From Planctomycetaceae bacterium (GTDB taxonomy: Bacteria; Planctomycetota; Planctomycetia; Pirellulales; Pirellulaceae): DNA of 64,000 nt. The DNA lies in contig JAIYDN010000012.1 of NCBI GenBank assembly GCA_027487485.1, forward strand, positions 1 through 64,000, given 5' to 3'. Both the position numbers and the translations under genes were made by a program. The notes beneath the pieces were generated by a model, which was not told the origin of the DNA, did no database searches, and saw nothing but the letters and a program-made list of their open reading frames with translations. This document shows, piece after piece, positions 15,824 to 24,582 of this stretch (positions are counted from its first letter, which is position 1; each line of letters opens with the position of its first letter).

Positions 15824-17440
15824 CTACATCGACACCGTTTCGAAAAATGTTCGGCCTCGCCATAACCAGTAGGTTAGCATAGGATCGGCTTGGTTTTTCG
15901 TTGCAAATGGCTCGCAAGTGATGCGTTCATCTTCCGAGACAACTGCGATTCGCAGTTCGCCATGAATCCGCACTCGCCCAAGAACGCCAAAGTGTTCGAA
16001 GAAGCATCCACAGAGCAACGGTTCCATCATCTCGACATCCGAGGGTAGGGAATCGATGACGCGTTGCGTTCTTTCGACAATTCGTGCATCGACGGTATTG
16101 GGAGGCAGTTCATAAGCGTCGGGGTGATCGATATCGTTGCCCACGAAGATTGCATAGATGTCGTCCAGAGAAATGTCCGCCAAGTCTTGTGAAAAGGTAT
16201 GGCACATTGGTCCCGCGAATCCGACATTGCTGTAGATCGAATCTTGCAAGTCGTATTCGTAACGAAACAAGAAGCATTCTTGAGGGCGTTCGAAGCCTGG
16301 CCAGCCGAGCGTTCTCTGATCCAGCAATTCCATCCTTGCGGGTACAACACCCATTTGTTCGTTTTGAGCAAGCCAGTTGGCCAATTGCGATTCGGCAAGT
16401 GCGGCCGCGGTGGTCCAGCGTTCATCGATACGATCTTCGATGCCCAACTCTTCCGCATACACGATGGCTCGTTGTCGGCTTGAAATGTCAGCAGCGAGTT
16501 CCAGCAGTTGTTGCTCTCCTTTTTTGTCGCCAAGTTTCGCCAGAGCGAAAGCCGCTTCCGTGCGAATGCGTCGATGCGAAAGCTGGCTGGCTTGATTGAG
16601 CTTGCCAATAGCGTCCGTGTTTCCAATCAGACCAAAAGTGTGGCAAAGCGATACGCAAAGCGAAATCGAATCGAACAATATCTTTTGGATGGCGTCGACC
16701 GAATTCCCGAACTTGGTGGGATTCTCTTCGAGCACTCCTAATTGCTGAACCAGCCCACCCATCAACGCCAATAGTCTGGAGCTCTCGGGTTTAGCGGGGT
16801 GTTCCGTCAGCTTGCGTTTTCGGAATGCATGGTTGGCAACATCCAGAGCGGGTGCCAAAACCGATGGATCCGTGCAGTTGAGTAGTTTTGGGAAAACATC
16901 TTCGAGCTTCCAATCGGTCGACTGCATGAGAGGCGACAAAGCAACCGAAACGTCCTCCCAATCTACGGGTGGCCGGACCAGCAGCATGTCGACGCCGATT
17001 TGAATGGCCGTCGTGTGACCGCTGGAGAATAAAACTTGAAGCAAGGTCCCTTCGCATCGACTCAGACCTTGACTTTGGTAACTTGCATAAAGCTGGGCGA
17101 CGTACTGCAGCAAAACAAGACGCTTGAGATGTTCAAGATCGTCTTGGCCTGGATCGATGGCCATGGCTTGGCGAAAATTGCGGATCAGTGAGCCGAGAAA
17201 TCGCTCGACGAATGCACGCTTCTTGGCGTCCTTCGCGATGACCGCACGAATCGAATTGGCCGAGTCGATGAGTTCACTGGCAACCAAAATTGACCAGATC
17301 GGATCATCGGGTTCTTCCCACGTTTCCCTGCGGTTGGCCGTATCGCTGGTAGGTTCGTCCAACGCGGCTCCCAAAGTGGATTCGACCAGGTTTGCCCACT
17401 GGTAGGCGGAGTCGGGAAGCTGAAAAGGTAGTTCGGACAT
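15824..17440 (-). CDS. HEAT-repeat-containing protein of unknown function
   Basis: 538 residues from the ATG at 17440; an upstream in-frame ATG at 17467 is possible. No signal peptide, so cytoplasmic. The central part is helical, with HEAT/PBS-lyase-like phrases such as HRRIRTEAAFALAKLGDKKG. The C-terminal third has mixed alpha/beta character (FLFRYEYDL, then SLDDIYAIFVGND) and no family I recognise. It may be a protein-interaction scaffold. It is divergent from the DEAD-box helicase gene across about 70 bases. Confidence 0.7.
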   Translation of the reverse strand: MSELPFQLPDSAYQWANLVESTLGAALDEPTSDTANRRETWEEPDDPIWSILVASELIDSANSIRAVIAKDAKKRAFVERFLGSLIRNFRQAMAIDPGQDDLEHLKRLVLLQYVAQLYASYQSQGLSRCEGTLLQVLFSSGHTTAIQIGVDMLLVRPPVDWEDVSVALSPLMQSTDWKLEDVFPKLLNCTDPSVLAPALDVANHAFRKRKLTEHPAKPESSRLLALMGGLVQQLGVLEENPTKFGNSVDAIQKILFDSISLCVSLCHTFGLIGNTDAIGKLNQASQLSHRRIRTEAAFALAKLGDKKGEQQLLELAADISSRQRAIVYAEELGIEDRIDERWTTAAALAESQLANWLAQNEQMGVVPARMELLDQRTLGWPGFERPQECFLFRYEYDLQDSIYSNVGFAGPMCHTFSQDLADISLDDIYAIFVGNDIDHPDAYELPPNTVDARIVERTQRVIDSLPSDVEMMEPLLCGCFFEHFGVLGRVRIHGELRIAVVSEDERITCEPFATKNQADPMLTYWLWRGRTFFETVSM

Positions 17441-17510
17441 GAAACAATTGGTGCGGTTGAGGGACATTTGAACTAATCAGGGAGGAAACTGTATCGTAGA
17501 ATGGGGATCC

Positions 17511-18866
17511 ATGGAAACCAAGACTGCTGAAACCTTCGCCGAACTCAATCTATCCGACATCACCCTTCGCGCTTTGGCAAAGCTGGGTTACGAGAAACCT
17601 AGCCCTATTCAGGCGAAGGTAATTCCTTGGGCTCTCGAGGGTTACGACGTCATTGGTCAAGCCCGAACGGGGACTGGCAAGACGGCGTCCTTTGCGATTC
17701 CCATCTTGGAGCAGCTGGATCCGCTTCGTGTTTGTCCGCTTCCTCAGGCTTTGGTCTTGGTGCCGACTCGCGAGCTGGCTGCCCAGGTTCATGGCGAATT
17801 TGTGAAGTTGGCCTACGGCTGCCCCACCGAAATTTTGGAGGTGGCCGGCGGAAAGCATATGACTCGCCAGCAAAAAGCTCTCAAATCCGGAACGCAGGTA
17901 GTGGTGGGAACTCCGGGCCGAGTGATCGACCACATTCAGCAAGGGACCTTGAAGCTTTCGAACATTTGGTGCGTCGTGTTGGACGAAGCCGACCGGATGC
18001 TCGACATTGGTTTCCGGCCTGACATTGAACGCATCTTGCGCCGCTGTCCCGAAAATCGACAAACGCTGTTGCTGAGCGCGACTTTGGCGGGCGAGGTCCA
18101 GAAGCTCGCCGAACGTTACCTATTCGAGCCCATTCAGGTGGATTGCTCTCAAAAAGGGGTTACGGTCGATACGATCGAGCAACGTTATTTGAACGTCTCG
18201 CCGGAACGCAAGTTTGATATCTTGGTGAAGCTTTTGGCTCGAGAGCAACCTCCGCAGACCATCATTTTCTGCCGTACCAAGCTGGGCACCGCAAAACTTC
18301 ATAATCAATTGCAAAAAGCGCTGCGAACCATACCTGGACTTTCCGAAATGCGTTTGGATACGATCCACGGGAATATGAACCAAAGCCAACGCGACTCGGT
18401 CTTCAAGTCCCTTCGGAACGGCGATATTCAGATTTTGGTTGCGACCGATGTTGTCGGTCGGGGCATCGACGTCTCCACCGTTTCGCACATCGTGAACTAT
18501 GATTTGCCCGACGATTGCGATGATTATGTTCACCGCGTGGGTAGAACAGGCCGGATGGGCCGCGATGGGATCGCTTTCTCCTTTGTATCGCGTGGACAAG
18601 GTGAACTCCTGACCGAAATCGAGGTCCGCATCAATCGGCAACTGATCGCGGATCCACTTGCCTTCGAAGGTTGCGAACCAGCGAAACGTTCCGCCTTCTC
18701 GACCTCCTTGATCAAGAAACCCAAGCCTGTTATTGACGTTGATACCCTGGAGGGAACCGAAGCAACGGAAACGGTGGACGGTGAGCTTGCTTCAGAACCG
18801 CCAGCAAAAAAACGCGGCCTCAATCGGATGCGACGTACGCTTAGCGATCGCGCGAAGCGGCGGTAG
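17511..18866 (+). CDS. DEAD-box ATP-dependent RNA helicase
   Basis: 451 residues with the full motif set in order: Q motif (KPSPIQ), I (ARTGTGKT), Ia (PTRELA), Ib (TPGRV), II (LDEADRML), III (SAT), IV (IIFCRTK), V (ATDVVGRGID) and VI (HRVGRTGR). A short basic tail, RRTLSDRAKRR, fits RNA binding. It belongs to the RhlE/CshA/DeaD-type bacterial helicases that remodel RNA during ribosome assembly or mRNA decay; which subtype is not resolved. GGGAGG at 17480 lies too far upstream to serve this ATG well. Confidence 0.93.
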   Translation: METKTAETFAELNLSDITLRALAKLGYEKPSPIQAKVIPWALEGYDVIGQARTGTGKTASFAIPILEQLDPLRVCPLPQALVLVPTRELAAQVHGEFVKLAYGCPTEILEVAGGKHMTRQQKALKSGTQVVVGTPGRVIDHIQQGTLKLSNIWCVVLDEADRMLDIGFRPDIERILRRCPENRQTLLLSATLAGEVQKLAERYLFEPIQVDCSQKGVTVDTIEQRYLNVSPERKFDILVKLLAREQPPQTIIFCRTKLGTAKLHNQLQKALRTIPGLSEMRLDTIHGNMNQSQRDSVFKSLRNGDIQILVATDVVGRGIDVSTVSHIVNYDLPDDCDDYVHRVGRTGRMGRDGIAFSFVSRGQGELLTEIEVRINRQLIADPLAFEGCEPAKRSAFSTSLIKKPKPVIDVDTLEGTEATETVDGELASEPPAKKRGLNRMRRTLSDRAKRR

Positions 18867-18948
18867 CAAATCGCAGGTTGCGTCGGCGGACTGCCATTGC
18901 ATATCGGTTCCAACCCTTTTGTCTTCCCGCAACCCCCATGAATTTGCC

Positions 18949-20814
18949 ATGCAACCTTACGAACCCAGCGCTGAGTCCAACGTATCCAAGTCCATAAATT
19001 CGGTGGGCGTCAACAGCTTGGATGGGCCGAAGAAATCAGCCCTGGAACGGCATCTTCGAGCGTGGCCCGTTTGGATCATTTCTATTGCAAGTCTTTGGTG
19101 CTTGTTCGGCCCCACGCTGATTGGTGCTCCCGACAGTATTCGATTTGGGACTCTTGCTCTTGGGGCGGTCGCTCAGTGCTTGGCCATGTTGGCTTGGGTT
19201 CTGTTCGGCTCGCGAGTTCGATGGGTGTCGCGATTCGCCATGTTGGGTATCGGCTTGGGAGTCGTGATCGTTGCGTTTGCGTTCCAAGATTCGACGCTAG
19301 GCATCTCGATTTTGCTGTATGGAATTCCGATTGCAATTATCTGCCTGTCCGCCGTTTTATTCGTAACTGCAAAAGTCTCTTGGTCGACGCGACGATGGTT
19401 AGCCATGCTCAGTTGGGGAGTTCCGATATTGGCATGGTTGTTTTTCCGAAGCGAAGGATTCATGGCCAGTTTCATGCCACAGATTCGCCCGCGTTGGACG
19501 GAGAGCAGCGAACAGTTGGCGGAACGAACTTTGAAAGAAAAGGCAGGCAGTTCTGTACCTGCTTCCCTACCAGAACAAGTTACACTTCAGGCGGGTGATT
19601 GGCCTCGTTTTCGTGGGGTAGCGAACGATGGACAGGCCACTCAAGAAACGCTAGTTGTATCGGACAAACTGAAAGCCAAGGAGCTTTGGCGTTTGCGTTC
19701 GGGGCCATCTTGGGGCAGCGTAATCGTTGTCGATGGTCTGCTGTTCACGCTGGAGCAGCGAGGGAACGAGGAAGTGGTTGTGTGCCTGAATGCAACCACC
19801 GGAGCGGAGATTTGGACTCATACCTATCCAGCTCGATTCGAAGATCAAACGAGCGTCTCAGGAGCTGGGCCTCGCGGCACGCCCACTTTTTCGAATGGGC
19901 GAATCTACACGGTGGGTGGCTTAGGCAATGTAACCGCATTGAACGCTGCCGATGGATCGCGCATATGGTCTCGCGACCTGATGAAAGATACCTCAGGCAA
20001 TGTGCCGATGTGGGGCATCTCCACATCACCTTACTTGACGGACACGACCTGCTATGTCCTTAGCAGCACCGAAGGGACCGACGGAACCAGCACCATAGCC
20101 TATGATGCCAAGACAGGTGAAATCCAGCAGAACATGGGGTTCGGTGGGTCAACATATAGTTCCATCCAGCTGTTGACGATCGGTGGAGTTCAACAGATTT
20201 TGAGCTCTGTTTCCCGAATGAAAGGTGACGACGCTGGGCAGAAGCTGATTGGTTTCGATCAGACTACCAATCAAGAACTGTGGCGTTACGAGGGCAAGGG
20301 CAGCGGGAACTGCATGTTGACACCGATCAGTGTTGGTGCGAATCGAGTGCTCTTGGTGGATGGTAGTCAAGGCGCCACTTTGCTGGAAGTCACTTGCGAA
20401 GGAGCCCCCAAAGATGAGCCGGCAGATGGGAAAGATCTCCGCTGGAAAACAGAAAAGCTGTGGAGCGAGAATAAGATGTTGCCGGAATTCAGCGACGTCG
20501 TTTTTCAGAATGGCTTAGTGCTCGGCATCTCCAAAAACTTGCTGACCGCGGTCGATGCCGAGTCGGGTAAGTTGCTGTGGAAGAAGCTGCGATTTGGTGG
20601 TGGGCAGCTGATCGGGCTGGCACAACAAAACGCAGTACTCGCGGTAAGTGAACAGGGGGAAATGAGTCTTGTTCAGATCGACAAGAAGGGGCCAAAAGAA
20701 TTGCTGAAATGGGAAGCCTTGAATGGCAAGACATGGAACCATCCGATCGTGGTTGGCAATCGCATTTTTTGCCGGAATTCCGAAGAGATCGTCGCGTATG
20801 AACTGTCCGAATGA
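18949..20814 (+). CDS. Membrane-anchored PQQ-like beta-propeller protein
   Basis: 621 residues from the ATG at 18949; the open frame extends upstream into the helicase gene, but that part looks non-coding. The N-terminal 150 residues hold about five hydrophobic helices, unusual for this family. The remainder has WD/PQQ-type blades: DWPRFRGVANDG, ELWRLRSG, IWTHTYPARFED and AESGKLLWKKL. Such outer-membrane-like WD40/PQQ repeat proteins are abundant in planctomycetes. Residues binding PQQ or calcium were not identified, so dehydrogenase activity should not be assumed. A paralogue without the helices lies at 61663-62958. Confidence 0.8.
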   Translation: MQPYEPSAESNVSKSINSVGVNSLDGPKKSALERHLRAWPVWIISIASLWCLFGPTLIGAPDSIRFGTLALGAVAQCLAMLAWVLFGSRVRWVSRFAMLGIGLGVVIVAFAFQDSTLGISILLYGIPIAIICLSAVLFVTAKVSWSTRRWLAMLSWGVPILAWLFFRSEGFMASFMPQIRPRWTESSEQLAERTLKEKAGSSVPASLPEQVTLQAGDWPRFRGVANDGQATQETLVVSDKLKAKELWRLRSGPSWGSVIVVDGLLFTLEQRGNEEVVVCLNATTGAEIWTHTYPARFEDQTSVSGAGPRGTPTFSNGRIYTVGGLGNVTALNAADGSRIWSRDLMKDTSGNVPMWGISTSPYLTDTTCYVLSSTEGTDGTSTIAYDAKTGEIQQNMGFGGSTYSSIQLLTIGGVQQILSSVSRMKGDDAGQKLIGFDQTTNQELWRYEGKGSGNCMLTPISVGANRVLLVDGSQGATLLEVTCEGAPKDEPADGKDLRWKTEKLWSENKMLPEFSDVVFQNGLVLGISKNLLTAVDAESGKLLWKKLRFGGGQLIGLAQQNAVLAVSEQGEMSLVQIDKKGPKELLKWEALNGKTWNHPIVVGNRIFCRNSEEIVAYELSE

Positions 20815-21039
20815 GGCGGTGTCGAACCGGCTCGCTGATTCTTGATTCAGGTCTTCATCCAGCCATGCGAACTTTTTTCTAGCAACTTGGTCTTTTCGCA
20901 TGACGCGAGAGACTGTGACGATGGAACTTCCTTTTTCCAAACGGTGGTTTCGTTGCTATACTTAAGTTGTCGCGGTTGAGACCTTTACTTACCACAGTAT
21001 GGTCTGACAACCCAAGCCACTATCCTTCCATTCTGTTTC

Positions 21040-21043
21040 GGAG
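21040..21043 (+). promoter_or_regulatory. Shine-Dalgarno GGAG for a TTG-started hflX
   Basis: GGAG sits 11 bases before the TTG at 21055. No in-frame ATG lies nearby, supporting a TTG start. Confidence 0.45.
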
Positions 21044-21054
21044 AAAAAACCCCT

Positions 21055-22407
21055 TTGCATACTCATGATCGGTCGGAGAGTCTAGCCAGTGAACGTAGCG
21101 TGCTGGCTCGTTTGATCTTGCCCAACGATTTTTTGGCGGAAGACCCGTTTGATGAACTGACTGGATTGGCAACGACCGCAGGCACGACTGTGGTTGGAAC
21201 CGTCATTCAAAAGCGTGACCATCCCGACCAGACAACCTATCTTGGCAAAGGCAAAGTCTCCGAACTCCGTGGGCTCGTTGAAATGCAAGGTGCGGACGTT
21301 GTCCTGTTTGACAATGACTTGAACCCAGCCCAAACACGGAATCTGGAGAAGGCATTGAACATCAAGGTGATCGATCGTTCGGAATTGATCCTGGATATCT
21401 TTGCCTCAAATGCTCAAACGCATGAAGCTCGTTTGGCTGTCGAATTGGCTCAGTTGGAATATTCGTTGCCGCGACTGAAACGCATGTGGACCCACTTGTC
21501 TCGTCAGGGCATGGGTGTTGGGATGCGTGGGCCCGGGGAAAAGCAGTTGGAAGTCGACAGACGTTTGGCTGAAAAACGAGTGCATGATCTCAAGCAAGAA
21601 CTTGAACGAGTCGAGAAGCGGAAGGCTCGAGAAGTCGCGTCGCGCGATGGTACCTTCAGTGTCTCATTGGCTGGTTATACCAATGCCGGCAAAAGCACCC
21701 TGATGAATGTCTTGACGGATGCGGACGTTCTTGCGGTCGATAAACTGTTTGCGACCTTGGATACGCGGACACGCAAGTGGATGTTGCCCGGTTGGGGACC
21801 GATCCTGCTTAGCGATACCGTTGGTTTCATTCGCGATTTGCCGCACCGCTTGATCGCCAGCTTCCGAGCGACCTTGGAAGAAACGCGTCAAGCCGATCTG
21901 CTTATCCACGTTGCAGATGCTAGCAACCCTTCGGTTCTGAATCAGATTTCTTCAGTCTACAAAGTGTTGCATGAAATTGGTATCGACGAGAAGGATACTC
22001 TTTTGGTGCTGAACAAAATCGATTGCGAAGGGGCATCGGAACGCGTTCAATCGATCCGCGATCGCTATCCCAACGCGATTGCGATCTCGGCGCGAAGTGG
22101 GATTGGAATGCAGCAATTGTCGATGGCGGTCAGCGACGCCCTGACGAAGAACTTTGTTGAAATGGAAGTTCGATTGCCGCTGGACGATGGAAAGACCATT
22201 GCGTGGCTTGCAAGTGCGGCCGAGATTATTTCGAAGCAGTTCAACGATGATTATGCGTTGATCCATTGCCGCATGCCTCGCGGTGCTGCTGGCAAGCTCG
22301 CAGCGCAGGGGTTTGATATTCGCGTTCTGTCAGGTGTGATCCCGATTGCAGCGGAGAAACAAAACCCCGATGCTGCTACGTTCCTCGCACCTCTCCCCAA
22401 CGTGTAA
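21055..22407 (+). CDS. hflX: GTPase HflX
   Basis: 450 residues, usual length. The N-terminal HflX domain (TYLGKGKVSEL, DNDLNPAQTRNLE) is followed by the glycine-rich GMGVGMRGPGEKQLEVDRR stretch and a coiled linker. The G domain has G1 GYTNAGKST, G3 DTVGF, the LIASFRATLEE segment and G4 NKID. HflX is a ribosome-associated GTPase that splits stalled or hibernating 70S ribosomes. It starts with TTG. mtnC begins six bases after its stop, so the two are probably co-transcribed. Confidence 0.95.
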   Translation: MHTHDRSESLASERSVLARLILPNDFLAEDPFDELTGLATTAGTTVVGTVIQKRDHPDQTTYLGKGKVSELRGLVEMQGADVVLFDNDLNPAQTRNLEKALNIKVIDRSELILDIFASNAQTHEARLAVELAQLEYSLPRLKRMWTHLSRQGMGVGMRGPGEKQLEVDRRLAEKRVHDLKQELERVEKRKAREVASRDGTFSVSLAGYTNAGKSTLMNVLTDADVLAVDKLFATLDTRTRKWMLPGWGPILLSDTVGFIRDLPHRLIASFRATLEETRQADLLIHVADASNPSVLNQISSVYKVLHEIGIDEKDTLLVLNKIDCEGASERVQSIRDRYPNAIAISARSGIGMQQLSMAVSDALTKNFVEMEVRLPLDDGKTIAWLASAAEIISKQFNDDYALIHCRMPRGAAGKLAAQGFDIRVLSGVIPIAAEKQNPDAATFLAPLPNV

Positions 22408-22413
22408 TTCACC

Positions 22414-23166
22414 ATGCCAAGTGAGCTTATAAAACTTCCGAACGTTCGTTGTGTTTTGCTAGACATCGAGGGAACCGTTTCCGATGTGCGTTTTGTTTAC
22501 GAGGTGATGTTCCCGTATGCGCGAAACCATATGGGCCGATTCCTTGTGGAAAACTGGAAGACCGAATCGGTTCGATCTGCGTTGCAACAAGTCGCCGTCG
22601 ATGCTCAACGGTCGATTGCCGACTGGCTGGGTGACCATTGGGCGGACGGAGGGCAAGAAACGCACCATGTTTGTATTGCCCATTTGGAAAAGCTCATGGA
22701 TGGTGACAGCAAGTCAACTGGGCTCAAGGCGCTGCAAGGGTTGGTATGGAAAGCAGGCTTTGAATCGGGTGAGATCCGTGCCGAGCTGTTTTCAGAAGTG
22801 AGCCAGACATTGAAGGCGTGGAAAGACGCTGGTTTGGATCTCCGGATTTATTCTTCGGGCAGCATCTTGGCTCAGCGGTTGTTCTTTGGGCATACCACCG
22901 ACGGGGACCTACTGCCATTGTTGTCGGGGTTCTATGACACCACCTTTGGCAAGAAGCAAGAAGTGGAAAGCTATCGCAAGATCGCCAATGACATGCCTTT
23001 TCCTGCAAACCAAGTTTTGTTTTTGTCGGATGTCGCGGAAGAGATTACGGCTGCGTTGCAATCAGGAATGCAGGCGATTGCAGTTGTTCGGCCAAGCAAC
23101 AAGCCGTTGCCAGCTCACTTCGAAGGTCTCAAGATCGAATCGTTGGATCAACTGGTCTTGGCTTAG
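22414..23166 (+). CDS. mtnC: Acireductone synthase (enolase-phosphatase E1)
   Basis: 250 residues. The HAD-family nucleophile motif appears as LLDIEGTVSDVRFVY, characteristic of MtnC, with IYSSGSILAQRL (motif II) and FLSDVAEEI (motif III) further on. In the methionine salvage pathway it converts 2,3-diketo-5-methylthiopentyl-1-phosphate to the acireductone by enolisation and dephosphorylation. No other salvage gene is adjacent. Its stop overlaps the convergent RNase gene by four bases. Confidence 0.95.
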   Translation: MPSELIKLPNVRCVLLDIEGTVSDVRFVYEVMFPYARNHMGRFLVENWKTESVRSALQQVAVDAQRSIADWLGDHWADGGQETHHVCIAHLEKLMDGDSKSTGLKALQGLVWKAGFESGEIRAELFSEVSQTLKAWKDAGLDLRIYSSGSILAQRLFFGHTTDGDLLPLLSGFYDTTFGKKQEVESYRKIANDMPFPANQVLFLSDVAEEITAALQSGMQAIAVVRPSNKPLPAHFEGLKIESLDQLVLA

Positions 23167-24539
23167 ACAACGTGGTAGCCGGCTTCTACAAGCTTTTCTT
23201 TCAAGGCGCTTTTCGCAGCATCTTCACCGTGCACCAATCGAATCTCCTTGGGTTTGACGGCGATGCCCTCCACGAAATGCATCAAGTCGCTTTGGTCGGC
23301 ATGTGCTGAATAACCCGTAAGCGTGTAGGTCTTTGCCTTCACCAATATCTCTTCGCGATCAAGCCAAACGGTGCATTGCCCCCCTTCGCAGTTTTGGATG
23401 GCACGTCCTGGAGTGCCAGCGCCTTGGTATCCCACGAAGAGAACGTCTGTATTTTCTTTTCCTAAGAAAGCTTTCAGGTAGTTGACCACACGACCTCCTG
23501 TACACATGCCGCTTCCGGCAATGATGATGGCAGGTTTGCCCGAGTCGTGCAGGTACTCCAACGTTTCGCGGTGATCTCCACCCCGTTCGATCTCAACCAG
23601 GTTTTTGAAGACCAAAGGTTGCTTATCTACCGTCAGGACTTGATGCGCTTCCGCGTCCCAATACTCTTGCAATTGCTCGTAAATGTCCGTTAGTTTCAAA
23701 GCCAAGGGAGAGTCTACAATCACATCGATCTGTTTGAGCAGAGTGCATTGGGTTTTATGGCCAATGCCTTCCATGATCATGTTCAGCTCGTACAACAATT
23801 CTTGAGTTCGGCCCAGGCTGAAGGCTGGGATAATGGTGACGCCTCGATTTTGCATGGTTTCGCACAGGATCGATTCCAATCGATGCAGTCGGGTTTCGCG
23901 GCCTTCGTGGATCCGATCCCCGTACGTGCTTTCCAGGACAAGCACGTCCGCGCGTTCGGGGCTGATGGGGTCTCGCATGATCGGTGTGCAGCGCGATCCC
24001 AAGTCACCGCTGAACACAATGCGTTGGTCATCGAAGTCGATTTCGACATAAGCAGCACCAAGAATGTGTCCTGCAGGTTGAAATCGAAATTCGGGCATCG
24101 ATTTTTTGACAGTCAGTTCTTCATGGCTTTTCCCGTTATGCAGACTGGTCCATTTGCCGTATGGAATTGGGCGAACCAAACGCTTTAGATCATCCAGAAA
24201 TTCTTTGATAGCGCGCCGGTTTCTCGTGATGCCAAGTCGCATGGCATCCTCGAGCATGATTGGTAGCATCGTGGCCGTGGGGCGCGTGCAATAAATGGGT
24301 TTGTTAAAACCGGCTTCTAGAAGGTAAGGGATTCGGCCGATGTGATCGATGTGCACATGAGTCAGAATCAGGGCTTGAACATCGTCCAGGGGAAAGTCGA
24401 TTTGCATACCGTCGCGGCCTCGAGCGTCCTGCCCTTGAAACATACCACAGTCGATAAGGACGGATTGGTTTTCCTTGAAGTGCAGCTCGTGACACGACCC
24501 AGTCACGCCTTGATGACCGCCGTGATGTGTGATTTCCAT
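23163..24539 (-). CDS. Metallo-beta-lactamase/beta-CASP RNase (CPSF-type)
   Basis: 458 residues. Metal-binding motif 2 reads HVHIDHIG, motif 3 PAGHILGAA and motif 4 FSGDLG. The beta-CASP motifs include ESTYGDR, GSGMCTGGR and TGYSAHADQSDL. This places it with the bacterial RNA-specificity MBL/beta-CASP proteins related to archaeal aCPSF and TTHA0252, not the RNase J branch. Expected role is endo- or exonucleolytic RNA processing. The kinase gene lies 43 bases upstream on the same strand. Confidence 0.92.
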   Translation of the reverse strand: MEITHHGGHQGVTGSCHELHFKENQSVLIDCGMFQGQDARGRDGMQIDFPLDDVQALILTHVHIDHIGRIPYLLEAGFNKPIYCTRPTATMLPIMLEDAMRLGITRNRRAIKEFLDDLKRLVRPIPYGKWTSLHNGKSHEELTVKKSMPEFRFQPAGHILGAAYVEIDFDDQRIVFSGDLGSRCTPIMRDPISPERADVLVLESTYGDRIHEGRETRLHRLESILCETMQNRGVTIIPAFSLGRTQELLYELNMIMEGIGHKTQCTLLKQIDVIVDSPLALKLTDIYEQLQEYWDAEAHQVLTVDKQPLVFKNLVEIERGGDHRETLEYLHDSGKPAIIIAGSGMCTGGRVVNYLKAFLGKENTDVLFVGYQGAGTPGRAIQNCEGGQCTVWLDREEILVKAKTYTLTGYSAHADQSDLMHFVEGIAVKPKEIRLVHGEDAAKSALKEKLVEAGYHVV

Positions 24540-24582
24540 GGTGATTGCTTCGTCGGGACGAGAGGAAAGGAAGCGAGACGAA

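Noticed and set aside
18733-18948. Upstream extension of the PQQ propeller gene into the helicase gene
   Set aside because: The added residues have no signal or domain and the ATG at 18949 gives a sensible N-terminus.
20957-20962. TATACT as a promoter for hflX
   Set aside because: No -35 partner at a suitable distance and about 90 bases from the start; too weak to annotate.
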